Of a stretch of 64,000 nt of DNA, positions 9,000-17,586 are shown in pieces. Under the pieces are notes generated by a model. It searched no databases, had not been told where the DNA came from, and saw only the letters and a program-made list of their open reading frames with translations. The position numbers and the translations under genes were made by a program. The stretch comes from Brumimicrobium sp. Lineage in GTDB: Bacteria; Bacteroidota; Bacteroidia; Flavobacteriales_D; Crocinitomicaceae. The stretch spans positions 310,001 to 374,000 of the forward strand of contig JAMLGZ010000001.1 in NCBI GenBank assembly GCA_023957385.1, read 5' to 3'. Position 1 is the stretch's first letter, and each line of letters begins with the position of its first letter.

Positions 9000-9031
9000 C
9001 AAATGTAGAGTTAATTTCTAGATCACAAAAA
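9000..9031 (-). promoter_or_regulatory. Bacteroidota-type promoter of the short transcript
   Basis: Minus strand: -33 element TTTTTG (9031-9026), 18-base spacer, -7 element TACATTTG (9007-9000). This fits the TTG-N17-23-TAnnTTTG consensus of the Bacteroidota primary sigma factor exactly and is the best promoter match found in the window. Confidence 0.75.
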
Positions 9032-9288
9032 CTTTTTAAGATATAATTTGAGCGGGTGAAAATGGTCCGTATAAGAATGATAGAATCTTAAAAAAAACTA
9101 TTTTATTTTTCATCTATTCAAAATAGATATTCATCGAAGAAAATCCAACTAAAATTAAAATTCACGCTTAAAAGTATCGACGAACATTTTTTAAAATACA
9201 GGATAGGAATCCAATAATTAACTATTCTTTTGGGAAAATTTTAGCTATTGTAAATGGAAGAAGAAATTAGTAAGAGCTTTTTGACTTT
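9032..9288. other. Intergenic, nothing recognised
   Basis: AT-rich DNA between the small-RNA promoter and the end of the M28 peptidase gene. No coding potential, tRNA, clear hairpin with T run, or repeat shared with the rest of the window was found. Confidence 0.5.
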
Positions 9289-10566
9289 TTATAACTTACC
9301 AACGAAATCGATTAAGAGTTGCACAATGTTATTATATGCTGCAAAAGATAGGGCATCGTATGTATCGAAAACATCGTGATAATTCTTGTTTGGCCCCATG
9401 GTATAGATAAAAATAGAAGGAACACCTGCTTTATAGAAATAATAATGGTCACTATTAGCGGCTTCTCCTCTCGATTTAATCTGTGTGAGGTACTTTTTCT
9501 CGTTATTGATACTCACTAATTTATTAAATTCATCTTGATATATGCTCCCATTAACAACAGTTACACCTTCTTCTCCACTTCCCATAATATCTAAATTAAT
9601 TAAGAATTTAATCGTGGACAGATCGATATCTTTGCTATTAACCATATTTACGGAGCCAAATAATCCCGCTTCCTCTCCTGCAAAAGCCATAAAGATGATA
9701 TTGTAATCTGAAGGATTCTTGGTAAAATAATCAGCCATAGTAATTAGCATAGAAGTTCCACTAGCATTATCATTTCCCCCTGGGAAAATTGTTTTTTCAG
9801 GATAGGTTCCCATCATCCCTAAGTGATCAAAATGTGCTGAAAATACAAGTGTATCAGCATTCTCTTTTTGTGATGGTAGGAATCCTATAACGTTTTTAGT
9901 TATAAACTGTGGGTTTAATGTAGCATTCACTTGAAGATAAAGATTTGAGTTCCTGTCTATTAATCCTGGCTTTACGTAGATTATCGGATAATCAAACTGT
10001 TCACCAGCTACCGACCAAGTAAATTTTGCAGTTTGAATAAAGATGACTGGCGCTTGTTTACTTAATACTCTTAATTGATGCATCATTTGAGGACGCTCTT
10101 TTTCGTCCACACTTTCTAAATCAACGAAAAAAGCATTTTTATTGCCGGATACTATTTCATTATATGCTTCTGTAAAGAGTTTCTTCTTAGTAAAATGTAC
10201 TGGTCCTATAAAAACAGGTAAAAGCTCTCCTTGAAATGAACCAGAAGCTTCATCTATTAAAAAGTCAACACCTGGTTTTAAATGTTTATCATTCACTTTA
10301 AATTCTAGCGTATCAGGAAACACATTCACTGGATAGCTAAAAGTTTGAAAATATGAAGTGTCATTTACAAATGGTTTAAGACCAATTTCCTTAAATTCAT
10401 CTCTAACGAAGTTAGCCGCGATGTTCATCCCATCATTTACATAACCACGACCATAAAATGCATCACTACAAAGTGTTTCTACAATCTTTCTAGCTTTTTC
10501 TTCTTGACTAAAAGAAGTAAGGGAAGCAAAACATAAAAACCCTATTACAAAAATTTTACCCCACAT
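9289..10566 (-). CDS. Secreted M28 family zinc aminopeptidase
   Basis: Start set at 10566 (MWGKIFVIGFLCFASLTSFSQ), which gives a clean signal peptide; the longer frame from 10668 would run into the upstream gene. The mature enzyme (425-aa precursor) is an M28 peptidase with the two-zinc site pattern: HFDHLG, GGNDNASGTSM, FAGEEAGLFGS (catalytic Glu pair), NLDIMGS, and a late NYHDVFDTYD with the last metal-binding His. It would remove N-terminal amino acids from peptides in the periplasm or outside. The start overlaps the stop of the upstream gene (10556) by 11 bases, suggesting translational coupling, although the two products are not obviously related. Confidence 0.88.
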   Translation of the reverse strand: MWGKIFVIGFLCFASLTSFSQEEKARKIVETLCSDAFYGRGYVNDGMNIAANFVRDEFKEIGLKPFVNDTSYFQTFSYPVNVFPDTLEFKVNDKHLKPGVDFLIDEASGSFQGELLPVFIGPVHFTKKKLFTEAYNEIVSGNKNAFFVDLESVDEKERPQMMHQLRVLSKQAPVIFIQTAKFTWSVAGEQFDYPIIYVKPGLIDRNSNLYLQVNATLNPQFITKNVIGFLPSQKENADTLVFSAHFDHLGMMGTYPEKTIFPGGNDNASGTSMLITMADYFTKNPSDYNIIFMAFAGEEAGLFGSVNMVNSKDIDLSTIKFLINLDIMGSGEEGVTVVNGSIYQDEFNKLVSINNEKKYLTQIKSRGEAANSDHYYFYKAGVPSIFIYTMGPNKNYHDVFDTYDALSFAAYNNIVQLLIDFVGKL

Positions 10567-11275
10567 ATTTTCTTGAAATGATATGAATAAATTCGTTCGT
10601 ACTGTCGGCTTCTTTATCCCAATTATGTTGTACAGCGATTTTACTAATAACTGAAAAAGCAGATTCATGTTCCGTAAACTGATCTAATTCCTCCATGGTT
10701 TGATTAAATAAATCCGAATTTCCATTAAAAAGTTCACGAATAAATAACATTCTGTCGTTTAATCCAAACGCACTTTTTAGGGAAGATAGTTTAGCATTAT
10801 TGATTTTGTCTTTGGCTACTTCTTGATAAGTCAACGTAAATTGTTTTAAGAATCCCTTTTCTGTATCGTTTAGCTCTGAGGAATTTATGGATTTTGCCAT
10901 AGGAGCTATTTTCTCTTCTATTTTTTCGTCAATAGTTTCTGTTTTAGGTTCTTCGGTTGTAAAAGCCATGTCTCCAGAAAAATCAAATTGAATTTCTCCC
11001 GTATTTTCTTGTGGAGTTTCATTTTTAGTTTCTTCTTTCACCACTATCTCTTCCTGACTTACAGGGATTTCTTCTTTCACATCATCTGCTTTATGCTTTC
11101 CTTCCTTTTGATATACTTTTTCTTCCTTCGCTTTATAATTAAGGATAATGGATCTTTCGTAAAGTTTTTGTGCAAGTTGCTCTAATTCCATTAATTCCTC
11201 TTCCGATAATTTAGAAGAAGACATATTTGAAATTAGTTCGTTGATGCGCTTATTTATTTCCTGAAGTGAATTCAT
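10556..11275 (-). CDS. Conserved Bacteroidota hypothetical protein, 239 aa
   Basis: The start at 11275 (MNSLQEINKR) is preferred over the upstream ATG at 11314, which lies within the A-rich terminator of hpd. The N-terminal 60 residues are a predicted coiled coil; residues about 60-140 are a Lys/Glu-rich low-complexity linker; the C-terminal 95 residues (LSSLKSAFGLNDRMLFIREL, FNGNSDLFNQTMEELDQF) are the conserved core, a helical domain seen in many Bacteroidota proteins of unknown function. No signal peptide. It overlaps the M28 peptidase start by 11 bases. Confidence 0.7.
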   Translation of the reverse strand: MNSLQEINKRINELISNMSSSKLSEEELMELEQLAQKLYERSIILNYKAKEEKVYQKEGKHKADDVKEEIPVSQEEIVVKEETKNETPQENTGEIQFDFSGDMAFTTEEPKTETIDEKIEEKIAPMAKSINSSELNDTEKGFLKQFTLTYQEVAKDKINNAKLSSLKSAFGLNDRMLFIRELFNGNSDLFNQTMEELDQFTEHESAFSVISKIAVQHNWDKEADSTNEFIHIISRKYVG

Positions 11276-11312
11276 AGTATCTATTGTTCCAAAAATTTGA
11301 CCAAAAATACAC

Positions 11313-11344
11313 AAAAAAAGACTGTCTATAAAATAGGCAGTCTT
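11313..11344 (-). terminator. Terminator of the hmgA-hpd operon
   Basis: Minus strand: 12-bp stem AAGACTGCCTAT / ATAGACAGTCTT with one G-T type mismatch (arms 11333-11344 and 11318-11329), three-base loop, then a T run matching the A run at 11313-11319. It starts 24 bases past the hpd stop. Confidence 0.85.
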
Positions 11345-11367
11345 AATATTAACTAAAAGAACAATGT

Positions 11368-12522
11368 TTATAAAGTTCCTCTTTTTTCTTGCTCTCTTTC
11401 GATAGATTCAAAAAGTGCTTTAAAGTTCCCAGCACCAAAACCTTTAGCCCCCATTCGTTGAATAATTTCAAAGAATAAAGTTGGTCTATCTTGAAGTGGC
11501 TTTGTAAAGATTTGTAAAAGATAACCATCCTCATCAGCATCAATCAGAATTCCAAGACTTTGTAATTTTTTTACATCTTCTCTTAATTCATGATTAAATT
11601 GAGATAAACGGTGTGGTGCATCTTCATAATATGCTTCAGGAGGTGCAGATAAGAATTCTACTCCTCTTCTTCTCATATCAGTAACCGTTTCGATAATGTT
11701 ATCTGTTGTCAAAGCCAAATGCTGTACTCCTTCTCCTTCATAGAAATCTAAATACTCTTCAATTTGAGATTTTTTAGTTCCTTCAGCTGGCTCATTAATA
11801 GGGAATTTAATTCTTCCGTTACCATTAGCCATTACCTTTGACATCAATGCAGAGTATTCAGTTGTAATCTGTGTATCATCAAATGAAAGGAAGTTTACAA
11901 AGCCCATTACTTCTTCATAGAATTTCACCCAAGTATTCATTTGATTCCAACCTACGTTTCCTACGGTATGGTCAACATATTTTAATCCTGTTGATGGAGG
12001 ATTATATTCAGACTCCAACTTCTGGTAGCCAGGTAGGAAAAGTCCTTTATAATTTTTACGCTCCACAAACATGTGCACTGTCTCACCGTAGGTATAAATA
12101 CCTGCGCGAATCACTTCTCCAAATTCGTCTTTTTCAACTGTTGGTTCCATAAAAGATTTTGCACCTCTCTTAATCGTCTCCTCATAAGAATAACGAGCAT
12201 CTTCAACCCATAATGCTAGAACTTTTACACCATCACCATGTTTTTTAACATGTTCTCCAATTGAAGTATTGCTATTCATAGGTGCGGTAATTACAAAACG
12301 AATCTTGTCTTGTACCAATACGTATGAAGTTCTATCTCTTACTCCAGTTTCTAATCCTGCATAAGCGAGTGTTTGGAATCCAAATGCAGATTTATAAAAA
12401 TGTGCAGCTTGTTTGGCATTGCTCACATAAAATTCTACATAGTCAGTTCCTAAAATAGGTAAGAAGTCTTCACCTCCTTTAAATACCTTTTCTAGTTCTG
12501 ATGCTTTAATATTGTCTGCCAT
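11368..12522 (-). CDS. hpd: 4-hydroxyphenylpyruvate dioxygenase
   Basis: The enzyme converts 4-hydroxyphenylpyruvate to homogentisate in tyrosine degradation, using Fe(II) and O2. At 384 aa it has the usual length. It has the two vicinal-oxygen-chelate halves; iron ligands are visible as His in YVDHTVGNV, His in GVQHLALTT and Glu in LFFEIIQRMGAKGFGAGNF, the signature C-terminal segment. It lies 37 bases after hmgA on the same strand, so the two successive steps of the pathway are co-transcribed, and a strong terminator follows. No fumarylacetoacetase is in the window. Confidence 0.95.
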   Translation of the reverse strand: MADNIKASELEKVFKGGEDFLPILGTDYVEFYVSNAKQAAHFYKSAFGFQTLAYAGLETGVRDRTSYVLVQDKIRFVITAPMNSNTSIGEHVKKHGDGVKVLALWVEDARYSYEETIKRGAKSFMEPTVEKDEFGEVIRAGIYTYGETVHMFVERKNYKGLFLPGYQKLESEYNPPSTGLKYVDHTVGNVGWNQMNTWVKFYEEVMGFVNFLSFDDTQITTEYSALMSKVMANGNGRIKFPINEPAEGTKKSQIEEYLDFYEGEGVQHLALTTDNIIETVTDMRRRGVEFLSAPPEAYYEDAPHRLSQFNHELREDVKKLQSLGILIDADEDGYLLQIFTKPLQDRPTLFFEIIQRMGAKGFGAGNFKALFESIEREQEKRGTL

Positions 12523-12559
12523 TGTTTTAAATTTAATTAATAATTAGTTTCTTATTTTT

Positions 12560-13720
12560 TTAATCTTCTAACCAAGATTTATAGTAATCAGGATCTGCAA
12601 TTTTAAGCGTTTCTTCTGTTATCATCAAAGGATCGAATGTATCTACCATTACAGCATATTCTTCAGTTCCTTTTTTACCTATACTTGCCTCAGCAGCTCC
12701 TGGCTGTGGTCCATGAGTAAAGCCTGCAGGGTGCAGTGTGATATTTCCTAATCCTACATCTGGTCTAGACATAAAATTTCCTTCTACATAATATAATAAC
12801 TCATCAGAATCAATATTAGAGTGGTTATATGGTGCAGGAATCGCTAAAGGATGGTAATCATATAAACGTGGAACGAATGAGCAAATTACAGAAGATTCTG
12901 TCTCAAATTGCTGGTGAATAGTTGGAGGCATGTGTAATCTTCCAGTAATAGGTTCAAAATCTTTGATGTTAAATGCATACGGATAATTATAGCCATCGTA
13001 ACCAATTACATCGAACGGATGCGCAGCAAATTCAACCTCTATGATTTCATCATTCTTTTTAGTCTTCATTAAGAAACTTCCTTTCTCATCGTGAGATTCT
13101 AATTCTTGAGGAAGTCGAACATCTCTTTCACAGAAAGGAGAATGTTCCAATAGCTGACCAAAATTATTGCGATAACGTTTAGGAGTAAAGAATGGATCTC
13201 TAGATTCTACAATAAACAATCTATTGTCTTCCGTATCAAATTCTATCTGATAGATAGTACCTCTTGGAACAACTAAATAATCACCATATCCAAAATCTAA
13301 GTTTCCTAAGAAAGTTCTTAATTTACCTGAACCTTTATGGATAAAAATCAATTCATCAGCTTCGGTGTTTTTATAGAAATAATCCATCTTTTTACCTGAT
13401 GGTGCTGCTAAAATCACATAGGTTCTAGCATTTGCAAATACGATCTTTCTTGACTCTAAATAGTCTTTTTCAGGAGCCACTTTAAATCCTTCTAATCTAA
13501 ATGGCTTTACATTATTCTGATCTACAATTTTTGGAGCAACCGAATATCTCTTACCATAAGATCTAACCATTGTTGGACGATGTATATGATACATATTCGT
13601 ATACACACCAGCAAATCCTGCTGTACAGTATAATTCTTCATAATATAACCCTCCGTCTTCTTTTCTAAATTGTGTATGACGCTTTGGAGGTATCTTTCCT
13701 AATTTGTGATATATAGGCAT
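12560..13720 (-). CDS. hmgA: Homogentisate 1,2-dioxygenase
   Basis: This 386-aa protein opens the ring of homogentisate to maleylacetoacetate. It is the short bacterial form of the family, of cupin fold. The C-terminal half has the conserved metal-site region: YDYHPLAIPAPYNHSNIDSDE and LHPAGFTHGPQPG with the expected His and Glu residues, and an upstream HMPPTIHQQFET segment. It is the first gene of the hmgA-hpd operon. A TATATTTG box on the minus strand (13844-13851) suggests transcription starts about 117 bases upstream of the ATG. Confidence 0.92.
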   Translation of the reverse strand: MPIYHKLGKIPPKRHTQFRKEDGGLYYEELYCTAGFAGVYTNMYHIHRPTMVRSYGKRYSVAPKIVDQNNVKPFRLEGFKVAPEKDYLESRKIVFANARTYVILAAPSGKKMDYFYKNTEADELIFIHKGSGKLRTFLGNLDFGYGDYLVVPRGTIYQIEFDTEDNRLFIVESRDPFFTPKRYRNNFGQLLEHSPFCERDVRLPQELESHDEKGSFLMKTKKNDEIIEVEFAAHPFDVIGYDGYNYPYAFNIKDFEPITGRLHMPPTIHQQFETESSVICSFVPRLYDYHPLAIPAPYNHSNIDSDELLYYVEGNFMSRPDVGLGNITLHPAGFTHGPQPGAAEASIGKKGTEEYAVMVDTFDPLMITEETLKIADPDYYKSWLED

Positions 13721-13843
13721 AATTCTATAATTTTAATAGTTTAACAATTAGTTAGAATAAGAATCCAGTGAGAAACATGAGTAAACGATAGGTCATGCGA
13801 GTATCTATCATTTTATGTTGTTGGTCATCAGTCTTATTTTCAA

Positions 13844-13851
13844 CAAATATA
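13844..13851 (-). promoter_or_regulatory. Putative -7 element for hmgA-hpd
   Basis: TATATTTG on the minus strand fits the TAnnTTTG consensus. The -33 region (TTTC about 17-20 bases upstream) is a weak match, so confidence is moderate. The predicted 5' leader is about 117 nt. Confidence 0.4.
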
Positions 13852-13875
13852 AAAATTTTATTAATTGAAAGTGGA

Positions 13876-13895
13876 ATACCGATAGTTATCGGTAT
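13876..13895. repeat. Short palindrome ATACCGATA..TATCGGTAT
   Basis: Two perfect 9-base arms around a central GT. The same core (TACCGATAGCTATCGGTA) recurs at 29095-29112 inside the IS30 transposase gene, so this is a dispersed palindromic unit rather than a local operator. Confidence 0.6.
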
Positions 13896-13931
13896 GAAAA
13901 TTGAAAGTTAGTTATCAGTACATCATTTTCG

Positions 13932-13959
13932 CTTTCCACTTTCCACTTTCCACTTTCCA
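13932..13959. repeat. Four tandem CTTTCCA heptamers
   Basis: Exactly four copies of the 7-base unit CTTTCCA in a row, between the divergent hmgA and threonine dehydrogenase genes. The inverse word GAAAGTGGA occurs 60 bases upstream at about 13868-13876, so the region can form a stem. The remainder of the 341-base gap (13721-14061) holds only the hmgA promoter box and the palindrome. Confidence 0.7.
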
Positions 13960-14061
13960 TTTCTACAAGAGCTTGTATTTTGTCAGTTTCTAATAAAAAT
14001 TCTAAGAATTCTAACTAAAAAGATATTCAAGTGATTATATTCGCAATAAAATATTCGGAAT

Positions 14062-15021
14062 ATGAAAAGAGTACTAATTATTGGAGCAGGGGGTCAAATT
14101 GGAACTGAGCTTACTCAACTCTTAAAGCATAAATATTCAAAAGAAAATGTATTTGCATCTGACATTAAAGAAGAAAAACCTGTCGCATTGGAGGATGTTA
14201 ATTACATTCCTTTAAATGTATTAGATGCAAAAGCACTGGAAGATTGTGTAAAGAAAAATAATATTACAGATATTTATCTACTTGCTGCACTCCTATCAGC
14301 AACTGCAGAAAAGAATCCTATGTTTGCATGGGAGCTGAATATGAATGGGCTATTCAATGTATTGGAATTGGCAAAAAACGGATTGATTAAACAAGTTTTT
14401 TGGCCTAGTTCTATTGCTGCTTTTGGTACTACAACGCCTAAAAGAGATGTGCCACAGCATACGATCATGGAACCAAGTACAGTATATGGTATTTCAAAAC
14501 AAACTGGAGAACAGTGGTGCGCATACTACCATGACAAATATGGTGTTGATGTACGAAGTATTCGTTATCCCGGATTAATTTCATATACTTCCTTACCTGG
14601 AGGAGGGACGACAGATTACGCAGTGGATATTTTTTATCATGCAAAAGAACATCAAGCATATACAAGTTTCTTAAATGAAGACACAGCCCTTCCAATGATG
14701 TATATGGAAGATGCCGTACGTGCTACTGTTGAATTAATGGAGGCCCCCCAAAGTAACCTTACTATTCATACCTCGTATAATATCGCAGGAATAAGTTTTA
14801 CACCGAAAGAATTAGCAGCAGAGATAAAAAAGCATATTCCTACTTTTAAGATGAGCTATGAGCCTGATTTTAGACAGCAAATTGCTGATTCTTGGCCGCA
14901 GTCTTTGAATGATATGCAAGCTCAGAAGGATTGGAATTGGAAACATACATATGATTTAAAAAGAATGGTAGAAACGATGTTGAAAGAAGTAAAACCTGAG
15001 CTTTATTTTAAAAAGGCATGA
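14062..15021 (+). CDS. tdh: L-threonine 3-dehydrogenase, SDR type
   Basis: The 319-aa protein is an extended short-chain dehydrogenase of the GalE-like group. It has the NAD-binding GAGGQIG at residues 7-13, the SSIAAFG segment with the catalytic Ser/Thr, and YGISK with the Tyr/Lys pair. The sequence pattern (LAALLSATAEKNP, PGLISYTSLPGGGTTDYA) matches the non-zinc L-threonine dehydrogenases of Bacteroidota, which oxidise threonine to 2-amino-3-oxobutyrate. A generic NAD-dependent epimerase is the alternative label. It stands alone and diverges from hmgA. Confidence 0.85.
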   Translation: MKRVLIIGAGGQIGTELTQLLKHKYSKENVFASDIKEEKPVALEDVNYIPLNVLDAKALEDCVKKNNITDIYLLAALLSATAEKNPMFAWELNMNGLFNVLELAKNGLIKQVFWPSSIAAFGTTTPKRDVPQHTIMEPSTVYGISKQTGEQWCAYYHDKYGVDVRSIRYPGLISYTSLPGGGTTDYAVDIFYHAKEHQAYTSFLNEDTALPMMYMEDAVRATVELMEAPQSNLTIHTSYNIAGISFTPKELAAEIKKHIPTFKMSYEPDFRQQIADSWPQSLNDMQAQKDWNWKHTYDLKRMVETMLKEVKPELYFKKA

Positions 15022-15120
15022 AATTAGCTATTCGTCTATGAAAAAATACAATTGGTCTAAATTATTTATGAATATTAATTTTTAATTCAGATATTTATTC
15101 TGTGTGTAATGTGCAAAATT

Positions 15121-16017
15121 ATGAACCGACAAGATAAAATACTAATAAAACTTACAATATTACTTGCTTTTTCATTAGGCATGGTCTTTACAAATGCTTC
15201 TTATGGAGCTATGAGAGATGACCAAGAAAATCCTAATGTCAACCAAAAAGATGAGCAAGGAAGAAAGCAAGGCAAGTGGGTCTTTTTGGGAAAAGACCAA
15301 CCAGAAAAGGGTTATCCAGCAGATGGAAAAATTTCAGAAGGTCCTTTTAAGGACGACCGAAAAAATGGTCGCTGGTATATGTACTATAATGACGGTGTTA
15401 CTGTAAAAACTGAAGGAGAATATATCGATAATAGACCGAATGGTGCTTTTATTAAATATCATCCGAATGGTAAAGTAAAAGAAGAAGGAACTTTTAATTC
15501 ACGTAACTATACGAATGATTTAAAAAGATTTAATGAAGAAGGAACTTTAGTATATTCAAGTAGTTTTGACGATGCAGGAAATGAAGAAGGAGCTGTGAAA
15601 TATTTCTATGATAATGGTCAAGTAGAGTTTGAATATGAGGCTAAAGACGGTAAACCAACAGGAACAGCTACACGTTATTGGCCAAATGGTGATGTGAAAG
15701 AAAAATTAACTTTCAATTCTGATGGTTCTTTAAAAGAGACTTCTGGGGAAATAGCTATGGTGAAACCAAAAGTAGAAGTGAAAGAAGTAGGAAAAGTAGC
15801 TGATAAGTTACCACCAAAACCAGTTATAAAAGATCCTAAGTTTAAACCAAATGCGTATAATAAGGTATATAATGACAACCTTGAATTATGGATGGAAGGA
15901 GACTTTAAGGATGGAAGATTATTCGATGGACGTTTATATATCTATGATTCAGATGGACTTCTTTTAAAAGTTGAAGTTTATAAAAAAGGTAAATACTTCT
16001 CTGATGGTCAGATATAA
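15121..16017 (+). CDS. Secreted MORN-repeat (YwqK-like) protein
   Basis: The start at 15121 (MNRQDKILIKLTILLAFSLG) gives a signal peptide ending near ASYGA; ATG 15109 is an alternative. The mature part is a series of MORN_2-type repeats: GRKQGKWVFLG, DDRKNGRWYMYYNDG, NRPNGAFIKYHPNGKVKEEG, EEGAVKYFYDNGQVEFEY, GKPTGTATRYWPNGDVKEK. Such repeats form beta hairpin ladders; many Bacteroidota proteins of this kind are annotated as YwqK-family antitoxin components, but there is no toxin gene here, so that label should not be taken as function. A terminator follows. Confidence 0.75.
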   Translation: MNRQDKILIKLTILLAFSLGMVFTNASYGAMRDDQENPNVNQKDEQGRKQGKWVFLGKDQPEKGYPADGKISEGPFKDDRKNGRWYMYYNDGVTVKTEGEYIDNRPNGAFIKYHPNGKVKEEGTFNSRNYTNDLKRFNEEGTLVYSSSFDDAGNEEGAVKYFYDNGQVEFEYEAKDGKPTGTATRYWPNGDVKEKLTFNSDGSLKETSGEIAMVKPKVEVKEVGKVADKLPPKPVIKDPKFKPNAYNKVYNDNLELWMEGDFKDGRLFDGRLYIYDSDGLLLKVEVYKKGKYFSDGQI

Positions 16018-16039
16018 GAATTAAGTTATCTTAAGAAGA

Positions 16040-16068
16040 GGGAACTGAAAAGTTCCCTTTTTTCTTTT
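16040..16068 (+). terminator. Intrinsic terminator after MORN-repeat gene
   Basis: Perfect 7-bp stem GGGAACT / AGTTCCC with a GAAA tetraloop (16040-16057) followed by TTTTTT. Confidence 0.9.
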
Positions 16069-16098
16069 ATTTATTGTATTTTCGCACCAATTAAATCA

Positions 16099-17586
16099 AT
16101 GCTTTGTATGAGATATAAAGAAAATGAATTGAAAATTAGCAATAGTCTAACGGGTGATAAAGAAGTTTTTAAACCCATACACGAAGGGTTTGTTGGTATG
16201 TATGTATGTGGACCAACTGTATATAGCTTTGTACACTTAGGAAATTGTCGAACTTTTATCTCGTTTGATGTTATTTATCGTTATTTGCTCCATTTAGGAT
16301 ATAAGGTGAGATATGTTCGAAATATCACAGATGCTGGCCATCTTGAGAATGATGCAGATCAAGGAGAAGATAAAATTGCAAAAAAAGCACGTTTGGAACA
16401 AGTGGAGCCAATGGAAGTTGTACAAAGGTATTCCTTAAATTTTCATGATGTTTTGAAGCAATTTAATAACCTTCCACCAAATATCGAACCTACTGCAACT
16501 GGTCATATTATTGAGCAAATTACTATGATTCAAGAAATCCTGAAAAAGGGTTATGCATACGAATCCAATGGATCTGTCTATTTTGATGTAGATAAATATA
16601 ATAAGGAATATAACTATGGTATTCTTTCTAAAAGGAAGATAGAGGATTTAATTTCGGGAACACGTGACTTGGATGGGCAAGATGAGAAAAGATCTCCCTT
16701 AGATTTCGCATTATGGAAAAAAGCATTGCCCGAACACATTATGCGTTGGCCTTCTCCTTGGAGTGATGGTTTTCCAGGTTGGCATTTGGAATGTTCTGCA
16801 ATGAGTACAAAATACTTGGGCGAATCCTTTGATATCCATGGGGGAGGAATGGATTTGAAATTTCCACATCATGAATGTGAAATTGCTCAAGGAACGGCAG
16901 CCAATAACCATGCTCCTGTGCACTATTGGATGCATGCGAATATGCTTACCTTAAATGGTAAAAAGATGAGTAAATCTACTGGAAATACGCTATTGCCTGA
17001 AGAACTATTTTCGGGGCATAATGATATTCTAGGAAAACCTTATCATCCTATTATAGTACGATTCTTTATGATGCAGGCGCATTATGCGAGTGTATTAGAT
17101 TTTAGTGGCGATGCTTTGAATGCAGCAGAAAAAGGTTTTCAAAAATTAATGGAAGCTGTGGAATTATTGACATCGCTTCCCACTTCAGCAACCTCTTCTT
17201 TTGACGTTAAAAAATTGGTAGAAAAATTCTATGCTGCCATGAATGATGATTTTAACACACCTATTTTGGTGGCACATTTGTTTGATGCAGTTAAAAAGAT
17301 TCAGCAGATTAAGTTAGGAAACGAAACGATTACTAGTACTGATTTAGAATTGCTATCAGAAGAAATAAATTCATTTGTATTTAATGTGTTGGGTTTACAA
17401 AATATAATGGAAGAAAAAGGAGGAGGGGAGGAACTACATACCGTGATGGAATTGATAATCCAAATTCGCCAGCAAGCCCGTGAAAATAAAGATTGGGCAA
17501 CATCAGATGCAATTCGAGACAAACTAAAAGAGGCAAATATTGTTATAAATGACAGTAAAGAAGGCGCCACATGGGAAATTCAATAG
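16099..17586 (+). CDS. cysS: Cysteinyl-tRNA synthetase
   Basis: Class I aminoacyl-tRNA synthetase charging tRNA-Cys. Zinc-binding and HIGH-type region [15 protein letters not shown] is at about residues 30-45, the second zinc region WHLECSAMS and [15 protein letters not shown] in the middle, and KMSKSTGN at about 290. The length of 495 aa is normal. Start at 16099 or, nine bases later, at 16108 (MRYKENEL). The last 16 bases overlap the PLP decarboxylase gene. Confidence 0.96.
   Translation: MLCMRYKENELKISNSLTGDKEVFKPIHEGFVGMYVCGPTVYSFVHLGNCRTFISFDVIYRYLLHLGYKVRYVRNITDAGHLENDADQGEDKIAKKARLEQVEPMEVVQRYSLNFHDVLKQFNNLPPNIEPTATGHIIEQITMIQEILKKGYAYESNGSVYFDVDKYNKEYNYGILSKRKIEDLISGTRDLDGQDEKRSPLDFALWKKALPEHIMRWPSPWSDGFPGWHLECSAMSTKYLGESFDIHGGGMDLKFPHHECEIAQGTAANNHAPVHYWMHANMLTLNGKKMSKSTGNTLLPEELFSGHNDILGKPYHPIIVRFFMMQAHYASVLDFSGDALNAAEKGFQKLMEAVELLTSLPTSATSSFDVKKLVEKFYAAMNDDFNTPILVAHLFDAVKKIQQIKLGNETITSTDLELLSEEINSFVFNVLGLQNIMEEKGGGEELHTVMELIIQIRQQARENKDWATSDAIRDKLKEANIVINDSKEGATWEIQ

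Noticed and set aside
15109..16017. Toxin-antitoxin module (YwqK-family label)
   Set aside because: The protein has a signal peptide and MORN repeats only, and there is no toxin gene next to it.
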